Assembly (NCBI RefSeq): GCF_002797675.1
Contig: NZ_PGEX01000001.1
Location: forward strand, 2,046,001-2,110,000
DNA: 64,000 nucleotides
Direction: 5' to 3'
Source of the DNA: Hallerella succinigenes
GTDB lineage: Bacteria; Fibrobacterota; Fibrobacteria; Fibrobacterales; Fibrobacteraceae
The position numbers and the translations under genes were made by a program. Shown piece after piece: positions 7,981 through 15,615 of the stretch; position 1 is the stretch's first letter, and the number at the start of each line of letters is the position of its first letter. The notes beneath the pieces are model-generated. The model saw nothing but the letters and a program-made list of their open reading frames with translations, was not told where the DNA came from and ran no database searches.

Positions 7981-8210
7981 TTACACCGCAGCAAGCACTT
8001 GAAATCTTCAAAAAGCGTTTCCCTAAAACGCGTGTTCTATGGATTCGTGAGCATAGTGATTTCTATTCCTTCGAAAGGCGTTCCGAAGACGGTCACTCGT
8101 ATATTACAGGCGGAATCCCTGTTGTAGATAAAAAAGACGGAAGCATGTACGGTGTACACATTGTCAAAGACCGTGAAGCACTCAACAATTATAAAAAGAT
8201 TGACATCTAA
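7977..8210 (+). CDS. C5: 77-residue immunity-like protein
   Basis: Starts MITPQQALEIFKKRFPKTRV and continues with a YSFERRSEDG...GGIPVVDKKDGSMYG pattern typical of YrhB/Imm35-like small immunity proteins (a family-level guess). A GGAGG lies inside the leader ORF five bases before ATG. A paralogue with most residues conserved is in C9 (11021-11254), where it faces a papain-like toxin tail. The cassette begins exactly at the stop codon of the upstream antitoxin seen in C9 and ends just after this gene, so it is nearly a pure one-gene cassette. Confidence 0.65.
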   Translation: MITPQQALEIFKKRFPKTRVLWIREHSDFYSFERRSEDGHSYITGGIPVVDKKDGSMYGVHIVKDREALNNYKKIDI

Positions 8211-8226
8211 TCTACAGCAAACTTAA

Positions 8227-8261
8227 GTCTTATAAGGGCTCTTTACGAGATGAGGTAAAAC
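8227..8261 (+). repeat. Array repeat R6 (consensus)
   Basis: Perfect consensus. It opens C6 (552 bp). The gene in C6 starts two bases after this repeat and would use the repeat's GAGGT as ribosome-binding site. Confidence 0.95.
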
Positions 8262-8263
8262 TT

Positions 8264-8497
8264 ATGGAACTTGTAGAAAACATAAAGGAAAAATTTTCAT
8301 TTTACAAGGAAAATGACACGGACAAGATGTATCGCGTCGATTTTCCGGATATGGACGGTTGGCTAGCTGTTTCATTTGACAAAAAAAAAGTTCTATTTCT
8401 CTATAAGGATTATCCCCAGAATTTTTCGAAGGAAGAAAAGGCTATCTTTGAAAAAGAAGAACCTTTCTGGGCCTCATTTTTTAATAACGGTCGATAA
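8264..8497 (+). CDS. C6: 77-residue immunity-like protein directly behind a repeat
   Basis: ATG 8264 lies two bases after R6, and the only Shine-Dalgarno-like sequence is GAGGT at the end of the repeat, seven bases upstream. The protein (MELVENIKEKFSFYKENDTD...) is acidic and rich in aromatic residues, and has no recognised domain. It converges on a minus-strand toxin-like tail that begins immediately after its stop. If expressed, it must be driven by signals in the repeat or by read-through along the array. Confidence 0.6.
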   Translation: MELVENIKEKFSFYKENDTDKMYRVDFPDMDGWLAVSFDKKKVLFLYKDYPQNFSKEEKAIFEKEEPFWASFFNNGR

Positions 8498-8812
8498 TCA
8501 TTTTACATCACCATCGATACCTTTCATCTGACTTTCGGGACGAGTGTTAATAAATCCCATCATTTTTTGAAATTCATAGTTATTCGCTATAGTTTCTATA
8601 TTCGCCAGATACGCTTGCTGTTCTAATTTAATACCATAAGTGCTCATTGTTTTTTGACAACCAAAACGTTCCTTTAAGAAACGATCTGAAATTGTAAATG
8701 TCTTAAAGCCATTATTCTCCGGTATACGTCTTTGCAACTCCAAATACTCTACGATACCGCTCCTTTTTCTAACAATGGCTGCGTGTCGGCCTGTAAAGAA
8801 ATAATACTCCTT
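8498..8812 (-). CDS. C6: C-terminal toxin fragment, 5' end cut by R7
   Basis: The frame is open from the R7 boundary to the stop at 8498, 104 residues without an ATG near the start. It contains YFFTGRHAAIVRKRSGIVEY, LELQ, NGFKTF and FLKERFGCQK, a pattern I associate with papain-like or related C-terminal domains of phage minor head (MuF) proteins. It is tail-to-tail with the complete 77-residue gene. The missing 5' half means the toxin cannot be made in its native form. Confidence 0.6.
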   Translation of the reverse strand, partial: KEYYFFTGRHAAIVRKRSGIVEYLELQRRIPENNGFKTFTISDRFLKERFGCQKTMSTYGIKLEQQAYLANIETIANNYEFQKMMGFINTRPESQMKGIDGDVK

Positions 8813-8813
8813 T

Positions 8814-8848
8814 GTCTTATAAGGGCTCTTTACGAGATGAGGTAAAAC
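8814..8848 (+). repeat. Array repeat R7 (consensus)
   Basis: Perfect consensus. It opens C7 (311 bp). Confidence 0.95.
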
Positions 8849-8854
8849 TAAAAA

Positions 8855-9103
8855 TCAGTAGTTGTCGCCGAGGAACTCCTCGAACCTTTTGTCTCGGAAT
8901 TCCCAGTCAATTTTTATGCTGTCTCGATTTTGATTGTGACGATTGTAAGACATAGCATGAAGACGGAAAAGGTCCGGGTCCAAGAAATCCTTGAGGTCCG
9001 GTTTAAGCTTGACAGGATTTTTTCTGACGCGCTCTACAGAACGACGGATTTCGTCCTCGTCCTTACGCAAGAATTCATCAAGTTCATCCATCGTGTACGG
9101 CAT
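8855..9103 (-). CDS. C7: 82-residue immunity-like protein
   Basis: ATG 9103 is chosen for the GGAGG six bases upstream. The protein begins MPYTMDELDEFLRKDEDEIR and ends FEEFLGDNY. It is highly charged and probably helical at the N-terminus. It fills the cassette almost completely, with about 55 bp of upstream sequence up to R8. No partner toxin fragment was captured. The family is not recognised. Confidence 0.6.
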   Translation of the reverse strand: MPYTMDELDEFLRKDEDEIRRSVERVRKNPVKLKPDLKDFLDPDLFRLHAMSYNRHNQNRDSIKIDWEFRDKRFEEFLGDNY

Positions 9104-9159
9104 GTCAAGCCTCCAATTCACATTCGAATATAACAACTTCTCCAAACTTTCGTTCTTTT

Positions 9160-9194
9160 GTCTTATAAGGGCTCTTTACGAGATGAGGTAAAAC
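9160..9194 (+). repeat. Array repeat R8 (consensus)
   Basis: Perfect consensus. It opens C8 (699 bp). Confidence 0.95.
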
Positions 9195-9195
9195 T

Positions 9196-9273
9196 TCGCC
9201 CGGTGAGGTAGCCCTCCGGTGTCCTGCGCAACAGCTGCGGTTCAAAAATGCTGGAATCTTTAAGAATTGCCAT
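9196..9273 (-). pseudogene. C8: first 26 codons of a phage DUF2213 gene
   Basis: ATG 9273 encodes MAILKDSSIFEPQLLRRTPE and reaches R8 after 26 codons. The same gene start, with its upstream region, is found in C9 (start 10119) but extends further there before being cut. This shows that two cassettes took different lengths of the same source locus. Confidence 0.7.
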
Positions 9274-9410
9274 ACGTGCATAATATAGGCACGTACGGTC
9301 ACGATGTTGTCAATCGCCTAAAACACGCTAAAAGACGCTTAAAAAGGACTAAAGAGGAATCCGACTTTTCTCAGTGGAAAAATGTATATTGGTGATATGT
9401 AGGTTTGATT

Positions 9411-9680
9411 ATGGCTGAACAGAAAAAAGAATTCTTCTGGAAATACGAAAGCGTCCTTGACCACGACATAACTCCGGAACAGTTCAAGGCTATTACAGGA
9501 TGTAGCTGGGAAAGGCGCTTCGAATACCTCCAAAGCGTCGTCAATAGCCCCTATGCTGGAGCATCTGACATTTGCCTTTTGTATGGTGGCCGATATGGAA
9601 GGCCTAGAAACGAGGATGTATGCAATAAGTATTCGGCACTAGCAGCTAAAGCACCTATGGTTTATGACAGGTGTGATTAA
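9411..9680 (+). CDS. C8: 89-residue immunity-like protein, MAEQKKEFFW family
   Basis: Begins MAEQKKEFFWKYESVLDHDI and contains FKAITGCSWERRFEYLQSVV and NSPYAG. ATG 9411 is preferred over the in-frame TTG 9405. A promoter is visible upstream (-10 TATATT at 9385-9390). Close paralogues are in C14 (17156-17425) and C19 (24008-24277). Its stop overlaps by two bases the stop of a minus-strand toxin tail. The repeated pairing with related tails in all three cassettes supports an immunity role. Confidence 0.65.
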   Translation: MAEQKKEFFWKYESVLDHDITPEQFKAITGCSWERRFEYLQSVVNSPYAGASDICLLYGGRYGRPRNEDVCNKYSALAAKAPMVYDRCD

Positions 9681-9892
9681 GGGCCAAGAAACTTTATAAA
9701 ATCGTCATGGTCTCTCATAGATTCTAAAGCCCCAAGAACTTCATCAAGGCTTTTTGTGGTTCCGCTATGTTTCTTGAAGAAATCATACAGGACAGTATCA
9801 AGTTCATCATATTTTCCGTTTAACAGCTTATCCCTAAAGTGAGCAAGCGCATTACTTTCGTCTATCCCTTTCGCCTTGATAAATTCCCGTAG
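9677..9892 (-). CDS. C8: C-terminal toxin fragment, 5' end cut by R9
   Basis: The frame is open from R9 to 9677, 71 residues without a start. It contains AHFRDKLLNGKYDELDTVLY and DFFKKHSGTTKSLDEVL. Related tails occur in C14 (17406-17543, minus) and C19 (23658-24027, plus), each facing an MAEQKKEFFW-family gene. The toxin activity is unknown. Confidence 0.6.
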   Translation of the reverse strand, partial: LREFIKAKGIDESNALAHFRDKLLNGKYDELDTVLYDFFKKHSGTTKSLDEVLGALESMRDHDDFIKFLGP

Positions 9893-9893
9893 A

Positions 9894-9928
9894 GTCTTAT
9901 AAGGGCTCTTTACGAGATGGGGTAAAAC
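9894..9928 (+). repeat. Array repeat R9 (variant A27G)
   Basis: One change from consensus, GATGGGGT instead of GATGAGGT. It opens C9 (1817 bp). Confidence 0.95.
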
Positions 9929-9930
9929 GC

Positions 9931-10119
9931 CGTGATGACGGATTCGGGCGCGCCCACCTCAGATTCGGGGCGCAGCACGCGCACGATCGTCTTTCCGTCC
10001 TCGCCGAGGTAGCGGAACACGCCCGCGCATGTCACGCGGATTCGCCCGGTGAGGTAGCCCTCCGGGGTCCTGCGCAACAGCTGCGGTTCAAAAATGCTGG
10101 AATCTTTAAGAATTGCCAT
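9931..10119 (-). pseudogene. C9: N-terminal 63 residues of a phage DUF2213 protein
   Basis: ATG 10119 encodes MAILKDSSIFEPQLLRRTPE, then EGYLTGRIRVTCAGVFRYLG and VRVLRPESEV, matching the start of DUF2213 phage proteins (encoded next to portal and minor-head genes). It is cut by R9. The upstream 150 bp are nearly identical to those in C8. Confidence 0.7.
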
Positions 10120-10342
10120 ACGTGCATAATATAGGCACGTGCGGTCACGATGTTGTCAATCGCCTAAAACACGCTAAAAGACGCTTAAAAAGTTTAAAGC
10201 CCAAAGAATACGGATTTGTCTTTTGTAGCGAAAAATGGTATAAAAGGCATAAGGACAGCATTTTGTAAGATATGCACAATTCAAATAATTAAGAATAATC
10301 AAAAATAATTAACTTTTGAAAAAATTAAGGTATATTTGGATT

Positions 10343-10615
10343 ATGAAGGTCTTTTATACAAGCCGAGTGAAGAAATCCGTTGAAAAGATGCCCCAAGAAC
10401 AGCAGGAAATCTTCTACCGTCTAGTAAAGGACATCCAGCTGAACGGCCCCGTACGTTTCAACTGGCCACATTACGGAATACTCACGGGGACACATACGCA
10501 CCACTGCCACCTGTCTAGGGACTGGGTCGCGTGTTGGTACGAAACAGTCAAAGGAATCGAAGTGGAGGTCACCTATGCTGGTAGCCGTGGAAAAGCCCCG
10601 TACGCGAAACACTGA
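10343..10615 (+). CDS. C9: RelE/HigB-like mRNA-interferase toxin
   Basis: A 90-residue protein (MKVFYTSRVKKSVEKMPQEQ) ending HLSRDWVACWYETVKGIEVE then YAGSRGKAPYAKH. The basic protein with a late Trp/Tyr strand and a terminal APY motif fits the RelE/ParE fold. ATG 10343 is used although an in-frame TTG lies at 10316. A TATATT -10 box is just upstream at 10331-10336. The antitoxin gene overlaps its end by 41 bp. Known relatives cleave mRNA on the ribosome. It is complete, unlike the phage toxin tails. Confidence 0.75.
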   Translation: MKVFYTSRVKKSVEKMPQEQQEIFYRLVKDIQLNGPVRFNWPHYGILTGTHTHHCHLSRDWVACWYETVKGIEVEVTYAGSRGKAPYAKH

Positions 10616-10961
10616 GGCCGTCTCGTTCAAGGTCGAAGGCGAACGAATCCCGGAATGGCTTCTGGGGATAGTCCGCGAAGTTTACCCGACAGCGAAGGTT
10701 GAGGACGGCGACGATAGAATCGAGATATCGAGCACAGACTGGTACAAGGAAATGGAATCCAGGGACACTCCGGCAAGGACGCTAAAGATCATGCGGACCG
10801 CCGCTGGACTCACGCAGAAGGATTTGGCAAAGAAATTGGGGATTGCGTTCCAGAACTACAACCCGCTTGAACGCGGAACGCGCCCAATCACCATGCAGAT
10901 GGCGATGAGGCTTGCGGATGCCCTTGGCACGTCCTACGAGATGTTCTACAAGGAAAAATAA
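10575..10961 (+). CDS. C9: XRE-family antitoxin
   Basis: A 128-residue protein whose C-terminal half is a helix-turn-helix (TLKIMRTAAGLTQKDLAKKL, then AFQNYNPLERGTRPITMQMA). The N-terminal half (residues 1-60) likely wraps the toxin. It overlaps the toxin gene, typical of a co-translated pair that represses its own promoter. An identical stretch of its last 31 codons appears inverted at the end of C19 (24305-24400), cut by R20. Toxin-antitoxin pairs stabilise large integron arrays and may do the same here. Confidence 0.75.
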   Translation: MLVAVEKPRTRNTEAVSFKVEGERIPEWLLGIVREVYPTAKVEDGDDRIEISSTDWYKEMESRDTPARTLKIMRTAAGLTQKDLAKKLGIAFQNYNPLERGTRPITMQMAMRLADALGTSYEMFYKEK

Positions 10962-10988
10962 CCTATATTCGGATATGGAGGTTTGATT

Positions 10989-11024
10989 GTGGCTGAACAG
11001 AATTTTCCCTGGAGGAACATATGA
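10989..11024 (+). CDS. C9: 11-residue leader ORF coupled to the next gene
   Basis: Same leader peptide as in C5 (MAEQNFPWRNI), GTG start behind TGGAGGTTTGATT, with an ATGA overlap into the 77-residue gene. Confidence 0.5.
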   Translation: MAEQNFPWRNI

Positions 11025-11254
11025 TTACACCGCAGCAGGCACTCGAAATCTTCAGGAAGCGTTACCCAAAAACGCGGGTTCTATGGATACGAGAACATAA
11101 GGATTTCTACTCCTTTGCTCGACAATCCGAAGATGGACACAACCTCATTACAGGCGGCACTCCAGTTGTCGACAAAAATGACGGAAGTATGTATGGTCTC
11201 CATCTCGTGAAGCACCGCAATTTGTTGATGAATTTTAAAAAAATTGACATCTAA
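11021..11254 (+). CDS. C9: 77-residue immunity-like protein, paralogue of C5
   Basis: MITPQQALEIFRKRYPKTRV, very close to the C5 protein and preceded by the same leader. Its stop overlaps the stop of the papain-like toxin tail at 11251-11745, so the pair is tail-to-tail. The pattern resembles YrhB/Imm35-type immunity proteins, some of which are known to pair with papain-like toxins. A cognate immunity role is inferred. Confidence 0.65.
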   Translation: MITPQQALEIFRKRYPKTRVLWIREHKDFYSFARQSEDGHNLITGGTPVVDKNDGSMYGLHLVKHRNLLMNFKKIDI

Positions 11255-11745
11255 TCTACAGCAAAATTAATCTTGTCCGTGAAACGAAGCGTATCTATAC
11301 GTGTGTAAGCAAACGAGTTCTTCTTTTGCCCGCTGAATACTTCCGTCCCGTAAAATTCGTTAGTTTGTGGGTCTATAAAGAACACGCGACCGCCGATATT
11401 CTCACCAATAAACACGTGACCTTCATAACCATTTTTTCCTTCGTACCTAACAACCACCCTTGAACCGGGACTGTATTCCTTCAACGCATGCGCAATATTT
11501 GCCTCTATGCTTTTCGGGTGGTACCCTTCTACCCTGACCATCTTCGCCCCCTTGAAGGCAAGCGTCCACAAGTCCGGGTCATTAGCTAAAGCCAAAATGT
11601 CGTTTTCAAAAGATTGTGCAGCATGAACATCGTAACCGCGACGCCTAGCCTCGTATGCAATCACGGAGCGTTGGCAATTATTATCCCATTCTAGCGTCAA
11701 ATACCCCTTCGCATTCCTTTGGGCGTTTGCGTTGGCGAGTTCTAG
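11251..11745 (-). CDS. C9: papain-like (Tox-PL) toxin C-terminal fragment, cut by R10
   Basis: 164 residues, open from the R10 boundary. NNCQRSVIAYEARRRGYDVH supplies a nucleophilic Cys, EGHVFIGENIGGRVFFIDPQ the catalytic His and Asp of a papain-fold glutamine deamidase or protease. These domains occur at the C-termini of phage MuF proteins and polymorphic toxins. An internal start at 11700 could still produce the domain alone, so the neighbouring immunity gene may be needed for more than display. A second Tox-PL tail is in C13. Confidence 0.65.
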   Translation of the reverse strand, partial: LELANANAQRNAKGYLTLEWDNNCQRSVIAYEARRRGYDVHAAQSFENDILALANDPDLWTLAFKGAKMVRVEGYHPKSIEANIAHALKEYSPGSRVVVRYEGKNGYEGHVFIGENIGGRVFFIDPQTNEFYGTEVFSGQKKNSFAYTRIDTLRFTDKINFAVD

Positions 11746-11780
11746 GTCTTATAAGGGCTCTTTACGAGATGAGGTAAAAT
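11746..11780 (+). repeat. Array repeat R10 (variant C35T)
   Basis: Ends AAAAT instead of AAAAC, a change shared with R11, R12 and R13. It opens C10 (2024 bp). Confidence 0.95.
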
Positions 11781-11782
11781 CC

Positions 11783-11962
11783 GCCCTCGCGCCCGTAGCA
11801 GAGCGTCTTGGCGACCGTGGCGAGGCTCGCCCCGGGCTTCCCGTCCTTGGACGGCTCCTTCGCGTCGTCCGCCCATCCGACGACCACTTCCTTGAACGAG
11901 AGCCGCCTTGCGCGGTTCTCCATGGCTTCCAGCTTCTTGACGAGTTTCATTATCGCGGACAT
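11783..11962 (-). pseudogene. C10: N-terminal fragment of a phage virion-morphogenesis-like protein
   Basis: ATG 11962 encodes MSAIMKLVKKLEAMENRARR, then FKEVVVGWADDAKEPSKDG and LATVAKTLCYGREGG, and is cut by R10 after 60 codons. The basic start and the following GW...ASLATVA pattern resemble phage virion morphogenesis or tail completion proteins. It is the 5' part of a gene, whereas the toxin pieces are 3' parts. Confidence 0.5.
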
Positions 11963-11972
11963 GGCAAAAAAA

Positions 11973-11995
11973 TAGGCTCCCACGAGAAATGGGAG
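11973..11995. terminator. C10: hairpin GGCTCCC/GGGAGCC
   Basis: A seven-bp perfect stem with a 9-base loop, located between the phage gene start and the ISL3 element. It could be a terminator for the minus-strand gene upstream of it. Confidence 0.5.
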
Positions 11996-12042
11996 CCGGA
12001 AAACGGAAATTCTTGTAAAAATCTATTCTATAAACTTAAACG

Positions 12043-13512
12043 AGGCATCATCAATATGTGTGGTAGCATTTAGGCAGCCTTGCTAGATGATTCTCTCGAT
12101 TCCGATTCCCATTCGTAGGCTATCTTTACATCGACATAGGAACAGCTCAACATTATCAGCGACAGCATGTTGTTCATGTTCCTGAAGCCATAGGCAGTCC
12201 GTATCAGTAGCTTTATCTTGTTGTTCGTCGCCTCGATCCTTGCGTTTGACACGCCCAGCCTGATTGTGTTGAGGATTCCGTCGTAGTTACGCTTGATCTT
12301 TGCGTACAGATCCTTGACTGAGCCGATGCGTGAGTGGCTTGCACGCCACAGCCACCTGTCCAGATTTTCCCTGGCATCGTCATAGCCCATCTTCAGGATG
12401 ATGCGCAGTTCCTCCTTGAGCTGGTATGCCCTGTAGAGACGCGGATAGCGGCTTGCTATGAGTTCTATTTTTCTCTGCTGGCTTTCGTTAAGGTTCTCTG
12501 GAGCCTTGCCCAGAGCGTACCTGGAGTTCTTTATCCCCTCCGCGGTGCGGTCCTTCGGGACGCTATCCTTCGTGGGCCTGCCTCGGCCCCGTTTCTGATT
12601 GCGGTTTTCCTTGCGGGCCTCCTTCCAGGCTTCCACACGGACCTTGTCCAGGGCTTCTGTCGCCCACTGTACGACATGGAAGCTGTCCACGCACCGTTCG
12701 GCATTGGGCAGGAACTCCTCGATGCTTGACCTTATCCACTTGGCTCCGTCACAAGTCACAAGCTCCACGCCCTTGCGCTGCTCTTCGCTGAGTTCCCTCA
12801 TGAAGAGGTCCAGCACCTCCTTCCCGTAGCCCTCGTGGACCCAGATCACGCAGCGCCTGTCGTGATCCACTACCACCGTTATGTACTTGTGCCCTTTCTT
12901 GTAGCTGGTCTCGTCGATGCCTATGCGCCTGAAGATGCAGCCTGCCTTGATCGGCCTTGTGTCCAGGCGATCCCATACGCGGTCGGCAATTTCCCCCACG
13001 GTATTCCAGGCGATGCGTAGCTGCTTTGCGACAGCCTTTTTCGACATGCTGCATACGGCCCATGCGACCTGCTGCTCGAAGGCGTCGGTGAAGCCTGACC
13101 TGTGGCTTGCCCACGGCACCTTCACCGTTTTTACGCCGCATTTCTTGCACTTCACCCTGTAGGTGTCCATCCTGATGAAGCCCATCTTCGTGCCGAGATC
13201 GAGCGTCCGCCATACCCTCTGTTCCCGGCCGTTGTCGTAGAGCTTCCCTTTTCGCCCACAACAGCCGCACCTGCTGGCGTTGCCCTTGGTGAGTCTTACC
13301 GTGATGGTGACCGTGGTGTCGGTTTGCTCCTGCTTGACGACTGAACAGCCGTTGACATTGAAGATGGATTTGTATAATTTTGACATGGGCTTTTTCTTCT
13401 GTTTTTTTTGGCGATTAAATTTTAGAAAATAGCCCATTTTTTTTTGTTTGATTTAGGCGAAAGTCAACAAAAAAAGGGTGGCGAAGCCACCCACACATGT
13501 TGATGAAGAGCC
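12043..13512 (-). mobile_element. ISL3-family insertion sequence in C10
   Basis: The ends GAGGCATCATCAATATGTGT (left) and GGCTCTTCATCAACATGTGT (right, reverse strand) form imperfect 22-bp inverted repeats with 17 matches. The 8-bp sequence ACTTAAAC flanks both sides (12035-12042 and 13513-13520), the duplication length expected for ISL3. It entered the cassette, or its source, as a separate event and does not share ends with the array repeats. Confidence 0.85.
12070..13386 (-). CDS. ISL3-family transposase
   Basis: 438 residues from ATG 13386 (MSKLYKSIFNVNGCSVVKQE). A longer start at 13437 is possible. The N-terminal zinc-binding region shows CGCCGRKG and CKKCGVK. The DDE catalytic domain follows with GIDETSYKKGHKYITVVVD, then CVDSFHVVQWATEALD, and the late Glu region ARIEATNNKIKLLIRTAYG. 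Full length and apparently intact. Confidence 0.9.
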   Translation of the reverse strand: MSKLYKSIFNVNGCSVVKQEQTDTTVTITVRLTKGNASRCGCCGRKGKLYDNGREQRVWRTLDLGTKMGFIRMDTYRVKCKKCGVKTVKVPWASHRSGFTDAFEQQVAWAVCSMSKKAVAKQLRIAWNTVGEIADRVWDRLDTRPIKAGCIFRRIGIDETSYKKGHKYITVVVDHDRRCVIWVHEGYGKEVLDLFMRELSEEQRKGVELVTCDGAKWIRSSIEEFLPNAERCVDSFHVVQWATEALDKVRVEAWKEARKENRNQKRGRGRPTKDSVPKDRTAEGIKNSRYALGKAPENLNESQQRKIELIASRYPRLYRAYQLKEELRIILKMGYDDARENLDRWLWRASHSRIGSVKDLYAKIKRNYDGILNTIRLGVSNARIEATNNKIKLLIRTAYGFRNMNNMLSLIMLSCSYVDVKIAYEWESESRESSSKAA

Positions 13513-13563
13513 ACTTAAACTCATGTTTTTTGTAAAAAAAGAAAAAAGATTTATCGTAATTTA

Positions 13564-13671
13564 TCAAGTCTTCAAGAACACCCTTTGAAACTTCAGATTT
13601 TTCACAAAACCTGATTTATACGCCTTTTCCAAGGCTTCGAGGGATCCTTTATTTTTGAAGAACGGTATCAT
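13564..13671 (-). CDS. C10: 35-residue ORF after the toxin tail
   Basis: ATG 13671 (MIPFFKNKGSLEALEKAYKS) overlaps the end of the upstream toxin fragment and stops at 13564. Its start looks like that of small immunity proteins, but it is short, so it may be truncated by an older frameshift. Low certainty. Confidence 0.35.
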   Translation of the reverse strand: MIPFFKNKGSLEALEKAYKSGFVKNLKFQRVFLKT

Positions 13672-13804
13672 TTTTCACCTTCCGTACATAATCTACTAAA
13701 TAATTCGGCAAAGTGGTATCCCCACGGGCGAACATTGCGTATATTTCAGCAAAGAACTCGTCCCTATTCCGTTCTGCATATTCAGATATTTTAGCCATAT
13801 CACC
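13649..13804 (-). CDS. C10: C-terminal fragment of a metallopeptidase-like phage toxin, cut by R11
   Basis: 51 residues, open from R11 (GDMAKISEYAERNRDEFFAE, IYAMFARGD). The YA..N..EFFAE pattern is common in the C-terminal helix of zincin-like domains found on phage minor head proteins. The catalytic His motif would lie in the missing part. Confidence 0.5.
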   Translation of the reverse strand, partial: GDMAKISEYAERNRDEFFAEIYAMFARGDTTLPNYLVDYVRKVKNDTVLQK

Positions 13805-13839
13805 GTCTTATAAGGGCTCTTTACGAGATGAGGTAAAAT
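13805..13839 (+). repeat. Array repeat R11 (variant C35T)
   Basis: Ends AAAAT. It opens C11 (2096 bp, of which 1482 bp are an IS). Confidence 0.95.
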
Positions 13840-14133
13840 TGTAAATTTTGCGAATTTTGCGATTTTTTACAGGACGATTTTTTACTTGTAAACTTATAGA
13901 CTGGAGAATGAAAAGAATGTATATTGTATATGTCTCGGAAAGCAACATACCGGTATAGATGCCGGACCATGGGTGCTACCGAGATTTTTTGTATCCATCA
14001 ACATTTTAATTGTCTTTTGATACTTATTAGGGTGAACAGGGAACAAATGACCTCCTGTATTTGAATGCCTAATTCCGATAATATTTGTTCGGACTAAAGA
14101 GTCCCACCCTGCGAAACCGACTGGCCTTATATA

Positions 14134-15615
14134 GTTGACCCTTAAAAAGTCACTTCGCGAGCGCAGGATAAGGAGGTTCGCCGTTTTTATTCACCCCTTC
14201 CCGGCAAAGGAAGCAACAGTATAGCCATTCCAACAGGACAAAAAAGCGCCTCATGGCCCTCTTGAAGTTGAACGCCGCTGCTGCAAGCTTTGCATTGAGC
14301 ATGTCGCCAAAGATTCCCTTGTAGAAATTTCTACCCATACGGTGGTCGCTTTTCAGGTGGCCGTTGATAGGCTCGATGCCTGCCCTCTTGCAAAAAAGCT
14401 TGTGAGCCTTTTCCTTCTGGTAGTAAGTCGCGTTTTTCTTCGGGACGTCCGGTATCACGATCTTTGTCGTTCCGGATTCCTTTTGTCCGCGGTAGCCTCG
14501 GTCGCATGCGGCCTGGCTCGGCCTGAATCCAAGCATTTGTTCAACATGGTCAAGCGTATCGTCTATCGTATGTCCGTCATACTCGTCCCGGAACGAGACC
14601 GCGCCGACAATGATGCCGCTGTAGCTCCGGGCGATTGACACCTTGTTGCCGAACTCGTATTTCTTGTGTTCCTTGCCCTTGCCGATGCATTTTACTTCGG
14701 GTTCGTGAAGCGAATAGACCTTGTCCTTGTCGCATTTCTTCTGTGCCAGAACTTTTTTGAAAAGCTCGATTTTTTCTTTGTACGTGTTCAACAAGTTCTT
14801 GCTGGCGAGATTTCGCTCTAATTCACGGACGAGCCGTCCCGCGATTGTCTTCAGCCTGCGATCTGCCTTGTGAGCCTTCTTGCCGTTCTTCGGGTGATTG
14901 CGGAAACGCTGGTCACGATGGACCTTCTTCAAGGTTCTCTTGTAGGACTGTCTTTGCGGAAGATCATGCTCTTCCACGATCCTCTGTACCTGTTCTATTA
15001 TCTTGTTCGCAAGTTTGGCGTCTGTAGGGAACGTGATGTTCTTTTCCTGCACGGTCGTGTCAAGAAAGACCGTGCCGCATCCTGTCGGTCCTTGTTTATC
15101 GTGGTCATCGTTGACGAGGATACTTTCCTTGAGGATCATGTCCATGCCCGCTTCGCCAATCATGTGCCGGAAGTGAACAAGTTCGCTCGGGTCGCAGGGT
15201 TGCTCCGTCGAGAAGAACCGTTCTCCGCAAAAATACTGGTAATAGGCGTTTTCCTGAAACTGCTCCACGACGGACTCGTCCGATACGTTGCGGATGTGCT
15301 TCAGGATGATGAGCCCGGTCATGAGACGGATCGGCTTGTTCGGCGCACCCATTTTGTCGTCAAACCGTTTCGAAAACTCGGTCTCGAACTTGTTCCAGTC
15401 AATCTTGTTCGCGAGAACGTAGAGGGAATGCTTGTGGTTCAACTGCTCCTCAAGGGAACAGAAAAGGCTTGTCTGTGCGTGGGATTTTGGCGGTCTGTAC
15501 ATAAAAAATTGCAAGGTTTTCAATCATATTTTAGAAAACCTTGCAATATTTTCACAGGGTAGAAATCAGTTTTTCCCAATAGTTATGCGGGCTGGGCGGG
15601 ATTTTAAGGGACGAC
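14134..15615 (-). mobile_element. IS5-like insertion sequence, copy 1
   Basis: 1482 bp with imperfect terminal inverted repeats GTTGACCCTTAAAA and GTCGTCCCTTAAAA, flanked by 6-bp duplications TATATA (14128-14133, 15616-15621). It encodes one transposase. Copy 2 at 62469-63950 has the same length, an identical protein and the opposite orientation. Confidence 0.88.
14150..15523 (-). CDS. IS5-like DDE transposase, copy 1
   Basis: 457 residues, MKTLQFFMYRPPKSHAQTSL, with the N-terminal domain pattern FDDKMGAPNKPIRLMTGLII and the DDE region VFLDTTVQEKNITFPTDAKL and AACDRGYRGQKESG. RefSeq-style families place such proteins in IS5 or IS1182 groups, and I cannot decide between them. The sequence is identical in the second copy, showing recent transposition. 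Confidence 0.88.
   Translation of the reverse strand: MKTLQFFMYRPPKSHAQTSLFCSLEEQLNHKHSLYVLANKIDWNKFETEFSKRFDDKMGAPNKPIRLMTGLIILKHIRNVSDESVVEQFQENAYYQYFCGERFFSTEQPCDPSELVHFRHMIGEAGMDMILKESILVNDDHDKQGPTGCGTVFLDTTVQEKNITFPTDAKLANKIIEQVQRIVEEHDLPQRQSYKRTLKKVHRDQRFRNHPKNGKKAHKADRRLKTIAGRLVRELERNLASKNLLNTYKEKIELFKKVLAQKKCDKDKVYSLHEPEVKCIGKGKEHKKYEFGNKVSIARSYSGIIVGAVSFRDEYDGHTIDDTLDHVEQMLGFRPSQAACDRGYRGQKESGTTKIVIPDVPKKNATYYQKEKAHKLFCKRAGIEPINGHLKSDHRMGRNFYKGIFGDMLNAKLAAAAFNFKRAMRRFFVLLEWLYCCFLCREGVNKNGEPPYPALAK

Noticed and set aside
9894-9928. Promoter or operator function unique to R9 because of A27G
   Set aside because: A single base change without context effect; no gene start depends on this repeat.
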